A stretch of 64,000 bases of DNA. It comes from Aculops lycopersici (taxonomy: Eukaryota > Arthropoda > Arachnida > Trombidiformes > Eriophyidae). The translations under genes were made by a program, and so were the position numbers. A model generated the notes under the pieces. The model was not told the DNA's origin and did no database searches. It saw nothing but the letters and a program-made list of their open reading frames with translations. Position 1 is the first letter of the stretch; every line of letters begins with the position of its first letter. The stretch is from assembly GCA_015350385.1 (NCBI GenBank), contig WNKI01000001.1, forward strand, positions 9,851,118 to 9,915,117, written 5' to 3'. Below are positions 43,373 through 54,200 of this stretch, in pieces.

Positions 43373-44323
43373 TGTGATGATAGTAATTTGTGAAATTGAA
43401 TACAAAAATGAACAAGATGGAGGCAAGACAAGATGAATGAAGGAAGAGCATAGGATGGCAATCAAGAAGGAAGATACTGAGACGACAAGACAAAGCTACA
43501 AAGACAAGAAAATGAGCTGTAAGTAAATAAACAAGACGTTGTCGCTAGGTAACAGCAAGCGACCACTTTGTTCTGTTAGAGTGGTGATGATTGGACTTAG
43601 AGTCTATCGTGAACAATGGAAGATTGGGCAAGTTTATAGCTACTAGTTATCATCACTAACCTCAAATAAAATTAGCAAGTGTCTTAGATGTCGACTACTG
43701 ATCATATATATATATATAATACTGACTGCGCTTATGAATTAGCGACGAGACAAATCGATAAGACAAATCACATTCGCAGCAATCAGTTAGTCGGAGTAAA
43801 GTAGCCACTTGTTGCTAAAGTCTCGAATCTCGCGATCTTTCATCGATATCTCGCTTATGATATCCCATCTAGGCTTTCATTATTATTATTATTGTTATCG
43901 TAAGATTCCTTATTTATCATAGAAATTTGCCACTTATTTCTCAGTGGCGAAGCCCCAGGGACGATCATCATCTTTGCTACCACCGTCTCCACATTAACAT
44001 GACGACATTTGCCACCGATTAATCTCAGCCCAACATTGTGGTGGTCTTTACTTCAATCTGTCCTTTTATATTTCCCTCTTTCGAACAGCGAGGCTATTGA
44101 GTAGGTCTATTTACTTGTCGCTGTGGCTGGATATTAATTGGTTGATGTGGATAAGACACCAACTTTATTTCAAATTTCGATTTTTCTCATTTCATTTTTA
44201 GTCTCGGTATTTCATTTGACTAGACCTCTTGATATATTCCACATCACAACTTATTGAATTTGCAGCGACCACCACTCTTCCATCTTTACCGTCCAAACAT
44301 CCTGGCCAACTTTATTAGTTAAC
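43373..44323. promoter_or_regulatory. Shared HGD/HPPD intergenic region, candidate bidirectional promoter
   Basis: This 951-bp gap separates the two divergent start codons. On the minus strand a TATAAA (plus TTTATA at 43633-43638) could serve HGD. An (AT)n run is at about 43707-43720, and GATATATTC at ~44231 could serve HPPD. These are weak motif calls. The arrangement suggests co-regulation of two enzymes of one pathway. Confidence 0.45.
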
Positions 44324-45567
44324 ATGTCCTCTAGCAACGACCATATTCTTGGTTTTGACCACATCACTTTCTGGGTGAGTTTTATGTTCTATTGATACTA
44401 ACAGCTCTCTCCTCCTCCTTCTACATGTGAAACTAATCAATTTTTTAAACAACCTCACAATCCATTCAACAGGTCAGCAATGCAAAACAAGTGGCCATCT
44501 ACTATTCTAAACTTTTTGGCATGCGCCCATTTGCTTACCGTGGCCTTGAAACAAACTCCAGAGATGTCGCCTCGCATGTGCTCAAGCAACAGAAGATTGT
44601 CTTCCAATTTGAGTCAGCCTTAGAGCCTTACAACAAAACGTACGGCGAGTACCTGACTAAACACGGCGATGCCGTTAAGGATATAGCGCTAACTGTGGAG
44701 CGCATCGAGGAGCTTGTTGAGCACATTCGTCTGCAAGGCAGCAAGATTGTACAGGAAGTGACGGAGATTGTCGACAAGAAAACAGGTAAATCGATCAAAA
44801 TTGCTCGTGTGAATCCATACGGCGACTTCGTCCACTCTCTCATCGAGCGAGGTCCTGGATTCGAGTCACCGACAAGCGGAACCTTCATGCCAAACTATGA
44901 GGCCTCGCCCTTGGAGGTTGGCAAGTTGGAGGTTGAGGCAGGCGGACCGGGATTGGAGTTCATTGACCATTGTGTCAGCAACCAGCCAGATCATATGATG
45001 GAAATGATGGTAGAGTGGTATGTTAAAAATCTAAACATGCGCCGCTTTTGGTCCGTCGATGATAGTCAGATTCACACCGAGTACTCGTCGCTGCGCTCGG
45101 TTGTGGTTACAAACCAGAGGGAGACAATCAAGATGCCCATAAACGAGCCGGCTCAGGGTCTTCGGAAGTCGCAGATCCAGGAGTTTGTCGAGTACCACGG
45201 CGAGGGCGGCATTCAGCACATTGCCCTGCACACATCGGACATTGTTCACGCCGTCAGGTGGCTCCGCGAGCAGGGTGTTCAGTTTATCAACACCCCCAAC
45301 GCCTACTATGATCAACTTGAACAACGTCTCAAGTCGGCGACCATTCAAGTGCAAGAGGATCTCAAGGTTTTGCGCGAGCTAAAGATTCTCATTGACTACG
45401 ACGATCAAGGCTACCTGTTGCAACTGTTCACCAAGCCGCTAGAGGACAGGCCAACGCTTTTCATCGAGATCATCCAGCGCCACAATCACCAAGGTTTCGG
45501 TGTTGGCAACTTCAAGAGTTTGTTTGAGTCCATTGAAGCCGAGCAAAAGGCCAGAGGCAATCTGTGA
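44324..45567 (+). CDS. HPD: 4-hydroxyphenylpyruvate dioxygenase (two exons)
   Basis: HPPD converts 4-hydroxyphenylpyruvate to homogentisate using Fe(II), immediately before HGD in tyrosine catabolism. Exon 1 (44324-44374) encodes 17 residues ending GFDHITFW. A 98-bp GT-AG intron follows, then exon 2 (44473-45567). Total 381 residues (human 393). The iron triad is visible: His in EFIDHCVSNQ, His in GIQHIALHTSDI and Glu in LFIEIIQRH. C-terminal GFGVGNFKSLFESIEAEQ matches the family. AATAAA is at 45653. It is convergent with MIOX and divergent from HGD. Confidence 0.97.
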
Positions 45568-45652
45568 GAGTTTGTCTATCTTGGATTGTCGCCGCTTGGT
45601 GACTCAAATTCATCTGAGTAACATGTCAATTTGTCAATCAGTCAATAGAAAG

Positions 45653-45658
45653 AATAAA
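45653..45658 (+). promoter_or_regulatory. Poly(A) signal of HPPD
   Basis: AATAAA 86 nt after the stop codon. The convergent MIOX signal lies only ~55 bp further on, so the two transcripts probably overlap or nearly so. Confidence 0.65.
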
Positions 45659-45713
45659 AACTTGAAATAATTTCTGCAATCAACTCTAAGGATTAGTTTT
45701 AGCATTTCTAATT

Positions 45714-45719
45714 TTTATT
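45714..45719 (-). promoter_or_regulatory. Probable poly(A) signal of MIOX
   Basis: TTTATT on the plus strand, AATAAA on the minus strand, about 240 nt past the MIOX stop. Confidence 0.45.
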
Positions 45720-45960
45720 TACTATTTGTCATTGTGGTCAAACTTGAGCGTGAAGTGAAGGTTAATTTTGTACAAATGTCTACACATTTCCTTTCCGTTC
45801 CGTTCGGTTCCTCTTCTTTGCATGGCCTAGGTTTAGTTTCGTTTATCTCCCGAGTCGCGCAGCTTACATTTGATTAGCTTGCCTACCTGTTGATCTGTGT
45901 CGCGTGACGTACTTGGTCTATTCAAGTTTGTTTATGTGTGTCAAACACAATCAATTGGTC

Positions 45961-46971
45961 TCACCATCTGATCTTGCCAGGTATGTATTTGTCAATTAGT
46001 CCTTGGTAGTAGGGCATCAGTTTCTCAATGTCGGGCACTGGCGCCGATTTGGTGTACAAGTCAAACTTGTTGAATTCCCGAATCAAGGGCAAAACTTTCA
46101 TGTCGGACTCGTCGCAGAGGTGCATGTAATCGCCGCCGGTGTGCCATGGGTAGAAGGAGTGTAGGAGGATGACCATGAGGCCAGCTTCGGGTAGTTTGCA
46201 TTGCTTGTGATTCTTGAGCACGTGGTAGAGGTAACCGTCGTGGCTTGAGCTGAACATGACATTCTTCAATCCACAATTTGGCTTGTAAATTCCATACTTT
46301 GTATTGTATCTCGAATCGTGAAAATCAGGATTCTCATTGAAGGAGTTCTCGCGGTAGACAATGCTGTTTTCAAATGCGCATCCAACAACAAACGTGTCGC
46401 CAACCACAGCCCACTGCTCCTCGCCCCAAAAGGCCAACACTTTTCCTAGGTCGTGAATGAGTCCCGTCAGATGGAACCAGTCTTGGTCTGGGTAGGCGGC
46501 GCGAATGCGCTCTGCGGTTTGGAAGGCGTGCACAATGTTTGGCAAGTCGCTATCTGGATCGCTCTCGTCAATGAGATTGTTTAGCTTGATCAATGCCTCC
46601 ATTATGGTCAACTCGGCGCGGTCAAATTTGCTCCACATGGCCATCCTCTCGCTAACGAAATCAACCGTTTGATTTTTGTGCATTTGATAGTAAGTGTACT
46701 TAACCCGCTTCTGAATATAATCCTCCTCGTCATCCGAATACTTCCTGAAAGCCTCGATGGCCTTGCCGTGCGAGTGTCCCTCGGGCCGGAAGTGCTCGCT
46801 TGGGTCTAGCATGTAGATTTGTTCCTGTTGTTGGTCGTCGCTGGGCGCCGGCGACGAGGTTGAGGAGGAGCGCGACGAATCCTCTATCAGTGACTCGTCG
46901 TCCACCTGTTGCTCGGTCTCGCGGTCGTTGTGGTAATCCTCATTTTGGTAGATGATCTCAACGGAAGCCAT
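45961..46971 (-). CDS. MIOX: myo-Inositol oxygenase
   Basis: MIOX uses a mixed-valent di-iron centre to cleave myo-inositol to D-glucuronate, opening inositol catabolism. From ATG 46971 the protein is 336 residues. It is longer than human MIOX (285) owing to a disordered acidic/Ser-rich N-terminus of ~50 residues. The HD-type site is visible: HAFQTAE, then FHLTGLIHDLGKVL (His-Asp pair), SSSHDGYLYHVLKNH (His) and HSFYPWHTGGDY (His), with DLYTKS near the end. The open frame extends 13 codons further, but only from a GTG; the ATG is preferred. Single exon. Confidence 0.95.
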   Translation of the reverse strand: MASVEIIYQNEDYHNDRETEQQVDDESLIEDSSRSSSTSSPAPSDDQQQEQIYMLDPSEHFRPEGHSHGKAIEAFRKYSDDEEDYIQKRVKYTYYQMHKNQTVDFVSERMAMWSKFDRAELTIMEALIKLNNLIDESDPDSDLPNIVHAFQTAERIRAAYPDQDWFHLTGLIHDLGKVLAFWGEEQWAVVGDTFVVGCAFENSIVYRENSFNENPDFHDSRYNTKYGIYKPNCGLKNVMFSSSHDGYLYHVLKNHKQCKLPEAGLMVILLHSFYPWHTGGDYMHLCDESDMKVLPLIREFNKFDLYTKSAPVPDIEKLMPYYQGLIDKYIPGKIRW

Positions 46972-48528
46972 TTTGTTTGCTCTAAAGTTTTTCTTCGACT
47001 GTCTAACCACTAAAATTAACGAACAACAGGAATTGACTTTGACTTTGATTATGTTGTAAAACTAGCTGAAGCTATTGCTCTCTTCTTTCTAATTATTGAT
47101 TAGTTTTAGTTGCTCGCTTTGCTTTAGTAGCTCAAGTTTGTGATGGTTTCCTCCAAGTGGAATCACCGTTTTTATATCCAAATTGTGGCGATGAAATCAA
47201 CGAGGTTGTGGTTGTTGCAATTGTTGTTGCTGTGTCAAAACAAGTCCTCGGTGGCTCATCCATCTGCAGCCTCAAGTGGTTCCATCGGCGGCCTCGCTGG
47301 CTGCCGGCTAAAGAAGGCAACAAAGGCGCAGGGGAAAGAGGAGCGGCCAACCTGTTGATCGCAACGAGCGGCGGTCGTTCGCACCTGACGCTGATCCGCG
47401 AGCAACACAAACATTGTCAAACAACGAGCAAGTGTATCACTTTGCTTTGATTATGATGTCGCAATTCGCACCATGTGTTGCTTTCCCCCAAACAAATAGG
47501 CGTTATGTTGTTCCCTTCCTCTCGGCGAAGGCATCTAGCGCTGGCACCACCCGGGTCCGTTGCGCAGGCGCGCACGTGTTCTGGAGGATCCATTGGCTCC
47601 GGTTGCGGGCTGCGAGCAACAAGTTGCTGCGACTTGTTAGAGTTAATCGACGCAGCCGCAGTTTGCAAACTACCCCCGCCCGAAGTTCCAGCTTCCAATA
47701 GGAAAAGTTGGCTAGCATTAGCTTGTTCGCCCACCAGCTACAGATTATCGACAGTAGAATCTAATCCCACGGCACAAATCCAACGAAGAACGTCGTTGCT
47801 GTTGCGGTTGCGGGTGTCATTGCGGTTTTCATGGCAGTTGCTCATCATTTGACAAGTCATGATTGTCGCCTACTTCTCTCAAATATTTGAGATGAAGACC
47901 ATAGATTGCGGCCACAAAGTGTTTTAAGACTTTCCCTTGCCTCTCTGTGGAGCTTCTTGTGTTCTATTAGAAGGAAAGCAAAGAGCTTCTTGTCGCTAGG
48001 GTGTACAAGATTTTGTCGTTGTCTGGGTTTAATGTAGCGGCGCCACTCAACCCTGCCACTAGAATCAAGATTGATCTTCTTGCTTTTTCCCTCACGCAAA
48101 CCCCAAAGAGGGAAAGAGAAAGCTGCTGCTGCTCAATCTGGACAATAATCGGGCAGATTTCAGCTGGTTGACGCATGCCCACAACCAAGGACCCAAAAGG
48201 TTGGAGTCATGTTAGTTTCCGTCTGGCCAGTCTAATCGAGAGGAGGCATGAGTGATAGCAAGTTAGAGTCGAGATTGATGATGAATCACCCTCGTCAGCT
48301 AACAAGAAAACAACGCGAACCTCGCCAACTTGCACTATCGTCCGGCTGGTTGCTGGCTGTTCAATTTGCTGGCTAGTTTGCTAGCTTGCCAGATAACCCG
48401 CGACTTTGTGTGTGCAAGTTGATTAGCATAAGCATTGATAATAGCGATGGCCGCTGACACATCTCCGGCGAGTTGCCGACCAATAGTCTTGTGGCGTGTC
48501 TATGTGGCCGGCGGCGCGTGAGATGCTA
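46972..48528. other. Intergenic, upstream of MIOX
   Basis: No supported gene. Overlapping frames at 47140-47852 on both strands have no domain content and start mostly at non-ATG codons. The left part probably holds the MIOX promoter. Confidence 0.4.
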
Positions 48529-48903
48529 CAAGAGATCTCTTGAGCTTCATTGTTGGCTCAACTGCGGCGACGTTGTCATCGTGGTGGTGGTTATCTGTTT
48601 GAATGTTCCAAACTTGTAACTTGCCAGTCAGTATCTAGTAAGTAAACTTTGTTATCCCGGCGTGTCGCCGGTGGAGGCGGCGACCGCGGCGACTACAGCA
48701 GCAAGGGAGCAGCAGCAACAAGAACACAAGAAGAAGAACAAAACTAGCTTGGCGCCAAGCAAGAGTGAAAAACAATGGCGCCGTAGACACACAATTAGTT
48801 TTCCGAGGCGATGGGCGGGCAGACGGACAAAAGCTCGCGCCCATTGAAGAGATCTCTTCAAATTCTCTCAAGAGATCTCTCAAAATCTTGAGAGATCTCT
48901 TGA
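48529..48903. repeat. Cluster of AGAGATCTCT palindromes and a 16-bp stem-loop
   Basis: CAAGAGATCTCTTG at 48529-48542 and TGAAGAGATCTCTTCA at 48845-48860 are perfect palindromes. At 48868-48903 two 16-bp arms (TCAAGAGATCTCTCAA and its exact reverse complement) enclose the loop AATC. In all, four AGAGATCTCT cores lie within 375 bp of otherwise noncoding DNA. Confidence 0.85.
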
Positions 48904-49026
48904 TACAAATCCAACACTTCTTCCGGTTGCCAAACAAACGCTTGGCAAGCCAGCAACGTATTGATGGTGGTAGTCATACCAATCAATCTAACTATCAAGC
49001 GGAGGAGAAACAATAAAACAAACAAA

Positions 49027-49105
49027 TGGTTGGCGTTGGTGTTGGTGTTGGTGCTGGTGCTGGTGCTGGTGCTGGTGCTGGTGCTGGTGCTGGTGTTGGT
49101 GTCGC
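49027..49105. repeat. (GGTGTT/GGTGCT)n hexanucleotide array
   Basis: About thirteen tandem units, GGTGTT at the ends and GGTGCT in the middle. The opposing Val/Gly/Ala and Ala/Pro frames are artefacts of the repeat. A GTGATGATG/CATCAC-type inverted tract and a hairpin (GGTGGCTGTC/GACAGCCACC, near 49280-49301) follow. Confidence 0.85.
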
Positions 49106-49508
49106 CGTTGCGTCTTGCAATCGTGTGAGCCAACAATTCGTGTCAGCTTCTCGCTCTCGCGGGCGCCCGGCGATTATCAGCAAGCCAACTAGCTTGCCAA
49201 TCAATCGACCCGGCAACCGCCGGCGCCACCAGCGACCATGTTAGTGATGATGATGATCATGATGATGATCACTAATGTGGGTGGCTGTCTCGACAGCCAC
49301 CACCACCACCAACACCACGACTACGACGTCGACTGTGACAACGAGCAGCCAGTAGCAGTGCCTGCGCCGGCTTGACGTTGCACTATCCAAATGGTTAATG
49401 GAAATGTAATCAAGTAAGCAGACGCGTGAGTTACATTGGACACACAAGCAACAAAGACTCCTCTCTAATGATGAATCGACTAACCATCAAGGATACCCAG
49501 TAGGTATG

Positions 49509-49514
49509 TTTATT
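49509..49514 (-). promoter_or_regulatory. Poly(A) signal of the Thr-rich secreted protein gene
   Basis: TTTATT on the plus strand, AATAAA on the minus strand, 28 nt past the stop codon. Confidence 0.55.
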
Positions 49515-49541
49515 TATTATTACATCGGGAACATTGGTGAA

Positions 49542-50555
49542 TCAAATGGTAGATGCCGCCGCAAGACCAGCAACAACATTCAACTCTCTCGGCGCAGCAC
49601 TCGAGCTCGAGGGTTTTGGCGCCGTGGTCGAGGTTCTGTTTGGGCGCCGCATGTTACTCGGTCTCTGGCTTCCATTTCGCCTTGTGTTTGTCCGCTGAGG
49701 CGTCCTCTTTGTGGTCGAGGTCGAGGAAGGAGCTGGGGTTGTGGTGGTTGTGGTGCTCGGTTCTGTCGGCGGTGGTGGTGTGGTGGTGGTTGTTGTTGTG
49801 GTAGTGGTGGTTGTCGTTGTACTTGCAGTGGTTGGTGCAACGGAAACTGGTGCAGCTTGACTGACAATTGGGGTTGAGTTTGTATCCATCTTGTCCATAT
49901 TCATATCGTAATTTTCCGTCTCGCCAGGCTCCTCGCCCAACTCAGCATCTGGCTTCATGAAAGCCGTTAATGTCGAGTCCATAACCGAGTTTCCGATCTT
50001 CTCAAGACTGGAAACCGCATTTATTGCCACCAGACTGTTTCTCAACAAGTGCAAGTTATGTCTAACTCTGTACAATAGATTATTCAATGGCCTCAATCTA
50101 ACCAAAATGTTGTATTGTCTTGTTCTAGTTGCATTGCTAACAAGGACACCAATTTCATCTTGTAGAGCATCCAAATCATTAAGCACCTCAGTGAATCGCT
50201 CGCCTCCCCTTGTGTTATCGCCGAATCCTTGCTCATTTCGCGCGTACATCTTTTGCTCGGTTTGGTTATACAAAAGCTTGCCAATATCGGCGTCGAGAGC
50301 ATGCATTCTTTCGACTATGTCTTTGACAAAACTTTGATCGCTAAATGTCGGTTCTAAGTTGACATTTTGCTGCTTGTTGCTTGTTGTCGCATCTTTGGTT
50401 AAACTTGCCGCCGACTGGTCGTGTGCTTGAGCTATTGATGATGGAAGCAACTGGCGGGATCCGAAACTCGCCTCCCGGTTGCAGGTGACGACAATTGAAA
50501 AACCCGATGTGAGGATCTGGAACAAAAGGATTCGCTTTATTTGGTTAAAAATCAT
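49542..50555 (-). CDS. Secreted mucin-like, Thr-rich protein of unknown function
   Basis: From ATG 50555 the protein is 337 residues. It opens with a signal peptide (MIFNQIKRILLFQILTSGF then SIVVTC). Residues ~65-195 are mostly helical with heptad-like spacing (FVKDIVERMHALDADIGKLL, RLRPLNNLLYRVRHNLHLLR), suggesting a coiled coil. After an acidic stretch, residues ~235-300 form a Thr/Ser/Pro tract with an unbroken run of 14 Thr, a likely O-glycosylated stalk. A basic Arg/Asn/Thr-rich tail follows. No named domain is recognised. The frame extends 41 codons further upstream, but only to a GTG and without a signal peptide, so M at 50555 is preferred. Confidence 0.6.
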   Translation of the reverse strand: MIFNQIKRILLFQILTSGFSIVVTCNREASFGSRQLLPSSIAQAHDQSAASLTKDATTSNKQQNVNLEPTFSDQSFVKDIVERMHALDADIGKLLYNQTEQKMYARNEQGFGDNTRGGERFTEVLNDLDALQDEIGVLVSNATRTRQYNILVRLRPLNNLLYRVRHNLHLLRNSLVAINAVSSLEKIGNSVMDSTLTAFMKPDAELGEEPGETENYDMNMDKMDTNSTPIVSQAAPVSVAPTTASTTTTTTTTTTTTTTPPPPTEPSTTTTTTPAPSSTSTTKRTPQRTNTRRNGSQRPSNMRRPNRTSTTAPKPSSSSAAPRELNVVAGLAAASTI

Positions 50556-50746
50556 CTTGCCTTTTTCTCTGGTTGCGAGTGAGTGCAATTTGGACCAATC
50601 TTGGAGATGGTAGACTGAAAATTCGGTAAAGATTTGAACAACAACTTCCAAATGAAAAGTAGATCGCCAAGTAAACACACCTGAAGCCGAAAAATCTTCA
50701 AGTTCAATGTCGGAAGCTAAAGTTCATTGACATCGCCGTGGATTCA

Positions 50747-51052
50747 CTATAGCGCTGGCTTCTCTGAAGCTTGAGATGCATCTAGACACTCAAAGTCAAG
50801 GACCAGCTCTAAGGCTGACGTAAAATTGCTCGCGCTTTTTGGACACTGACCATCACATTGAGCTTCTTGATTTGAGCTAAGGTACAAACTCTCAGGATGA
50901 GTTCCCGACGGAAAGTTGTCCAAGCAACAGGTGGACGCTCTGTGTGTAGATAGCAACTCTGTACAAAACCATTGGTAAGCTAGGGGAGCGACAACGCTTG
51001 TTACCGGAGCAGCCTGTTGATGCATGTACATGTATGAGCGAGCTGGTGACAT
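50747..51052 (-). CDS. Possible small Cys-containing protein, unknown
   Basis: 101 codons from an ATG, between the Thr-rich secreted gene and the POT transporter, all on the minus strand. Cysteines fall as CC, then C-x3-C (AQCDGQC), then a final C, but no known scaffold fits. No signal peptide. It could be an exon of either neighbour's unseen 5' or 3' region or a chance frame. Confidence 0.25.
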   Translation of the reverse strand: MSPARSYMYMHQQAAPVTSVVAPLAYQWFCTELLSTHRASTCCLDNFPSGTHPESLYLSSNQEAQCDGQCPKSASNFTSALELVLDFECLDASQASEKPAL

Positions 51053-51263
51053 TGAAACAAGTTTAGTGGTTTTACTGGTTGCTTTTGGTGGAAATGCGCA
51101 TGTTTGTGTGTTAGCATGGAATCACATCTATCTATTTGAAACATAATAATATGCTGACTAAATTTGATTGATTAGAATCAACAAGGGACAATCGACAACA
51201 ACTATAATGATGATAATAATTATGATTATAACATTGTAACAAGTAACGAGGTCTTAACGACTG

Positions 51264-54200
51264 CTAGTCCAATTGGCGCTTGTAGGGTTTATACCTGTAG
51301 CCAATGTAGGCAAATAAAACCATGTCGGCGGTCATGATTGCGGCATAGAATAGAAAGTCGTGGGCAATATTGTTGAATGGATGGACGGATTCAATCAACA
51401 CAGTCAACAAGTTGCCCAATGCTACCATCAAACTCCATGCGCCCAAGATGACCGATTTCATATTATCAGGCGCAGAGGCATAACTAAACTCGAGGCCAGT
51501 AATGCTGAACATAACTTCCGACATGGAAATCAGCAGGTAGGGCAACAGTTGGTAGAGCATACTAATCATGTAGTCGTTATCCTGTAAAAGTTCTTGCTTG
51601 ATTTCGACACTTGTTGCATCCTTCTGATGAACAACAATTAGATTTCTAGTTCCAGGTTTAAGCAGAATATTATGCTGTTGCTGCGAGTTTGGTCCGATTA
51701 AATTATCACTGGTTCTCAAAATAAACACATCGCCTTTGCCTGGAACCGGAACATCCAAGTAGCGGCTCACTATCACTTGACCATCGCGACTTTGTGCTGA
51801 GAATTGAAAGGGCGAGCTCACGGATGTTGTGTTTTGTTGACTCTCACCTGATGAACTAAACAAGCGAGTTAGATAGAATACTCGCTGGTTTGTTTGAGCC
51901 ACCGAGCCAAACGAGTCGTAAAGCAATTGAACTCTCGCCTTACCAGATTCCGGCATCACGAGCGAGTTAGCAAAGGATTTGTGAGTTAGCTTTCCGTTGC
52001 CCTGAGTTATGTACACCAAGCGGCTCGATAGTTCGGGTAACAAACCTAAGCTAACCTCATGCTCCAGTTGTGGATTCAAAGGACAACCACCAGTTGCTTG
52101 CGCATAGCCTAGTGATGTGGTTGCATTGATGCTATTATTGTTTGGCTCATTAGAATTTGCCAACTTGAATTGGAGCTTGTAATTTAGACTTGCATTTGAA
52201 ACTCCAGATGAAAGGTTTAGTGGTCTCAACGCCTGAACGTCAATCGTTTTAGAGGCCAGTGGATCCAAAGTGTTGAGCCGATATGACAGGGAGTTGGTTG
52301 CATTTGTTGGCCCTGTATCTAGGGAAGAGTTTGATACTGCAATCATAGGCACACCGTCTATACCAGCCGGTGGGTTCGTAAATGAAATCGTTGGGTTTGT
52401 TACACTACAATCGACTAAACCGTTTACAAGCAACAAGTTGGCCTTACCTGGACTTGGTAGCTCGGCGGGCGCGAAATCCTGTATCCTCACCTCAATCAGC
52501 GCGGATACAATAAATGTCAGCGCTGCAAGCAGCCCGCCGACGGTCATCTTTTGGATTGGCTTCTTCAATATACCGAAGCGAGCTAAATTTGGGTAGATTA
52601 CCATTTGATAGACGGGAATAGATGCCAGTAATAGCAAGGGATTGGCTACACTCAATTGATCTGGTTGTAGGATAAAATCGGAGTTGAAAATATGCCCATC
52701 CATTCGGGTTGCCTGCAAGGTCCACATTGAACCTTGTTGGTCAAACAAGCACCAGTACACTGAAGTGGGTAAGAATATCAACAAGATGTTCAAAACCGAA
52801 CGGAAGTCCTCGATGGAATTTTTGTCATATTGATCAGATGCCAAATAAAGCCAATGCTTGTCCTTCGACTTCAACTTTTTTTCACTTATATTTAAACTAT
52901 CGTTCAAGTTTCCATCTGAGACTAACTTGGCATTCTCATTCGGCGCTTGACGCTTAGGCTTCTGGATTATACTTGCCACCGGAGTGTAATCTTCAGTTGT
53001 ATCCATCAAGCTAGAGGTTGATGAGCCCTTCGATTGCGATAGGCTATTTATGTGTATCTTTTCTGTAGTCTCGCCCACGGTATCGGGTTTCTGGCTAAGG
53101 ATCTTCCTTTTTAGTGCTAAATAGGTGCAGTGACAGAAAGCAACAATGACATTTTGTTGGGGTAGCGGTGTTATCACATAGTGATTTTTGGCCATAAGGA
53201 ATACAACTATCCCCAAAAACATCAAGATACAGGGCAAACCAAAAGCGTAAGGGTAACAGTCGCTTCTATTAACACAATTATAGTTGCTTCTAAGCATCGG
53301 TGTCAGGAACATTGAGATTAGGGAACCCAAATTGATGGCTCCATAGAAGAGGGAGAAGAAATTTTGGCGCCAACGTTCCTCGTTTGGATAAAATTGATCT
53401 CCTCCTAGTGCACTCACGCAAGGTTTTATTCCTCCAGTGCCAAGACCAATGAAGAATAAGCCTAAAAAGGTGGCACCTGTTGATAGGGCGCCTTCATTCC
53501 AAAAAATCGATGACAGCACAAGAATAACTTCGCCAATAAAGTACACAATTGACAGGTACAGAATAGTCTTGAATTTTCCCCATATCGAGTCGCCAAGTAT
53601 GGCACCAAGAATGGGAGTTAGGTAGCACAAAGTTGCAAACAGATGGAAGGAAACGGTGGAAGTTGAGTCGCTCAATCCAAGTATAGACTTGAAGTATAAC
53701 ACTAATATTGTCCGGAGGCCATAATACGAGAATCGCTCGCAAAACTCGTTGCCCACAATGAATAATACTTTTTTTGGATAAGGACGAGTTGGTTCATGAT
53801 CATAATCGTCAATATTGCTGTTGCTGTGTTTGATGATGATGTTGTTGTTGTCATCATCATCATCATTGCCATTGCCCTTTAGATTTGTTGGTAGGGGTAG
53901 GAGATAAGAGTTTTTGGTATTTGCATTTGGTTTCTCTGGTAACGCAACAGACGAGTTGCTGATCTCTGGTGAGTTTATATTGTTGGCTTCAATTCTTGTT
54001 TGAGATGCTGTGTTATCTTGTGAACTTGGAACTTCTTTTAAAACTAGCGGCTCAGGTGTCCTCTCGACAACCTGACCGATGTGATCGATAGAAACTTGGA
54101 CTGGTGGGTTGCGGCTAGTCTTGTCTTGTATTCTTTGTCTGACTGCTGGTTTCGGGGGTCCATCTGGAATGGGACTCACAGACTCTTGCTTGAAATTCTC

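Noticed and set aside
49026..49244. Val/Gly/Ala frame and its Ala/Pro mirror
   Set aside because: Artefact of the (GGTGCT)n array; no conservation or signals.
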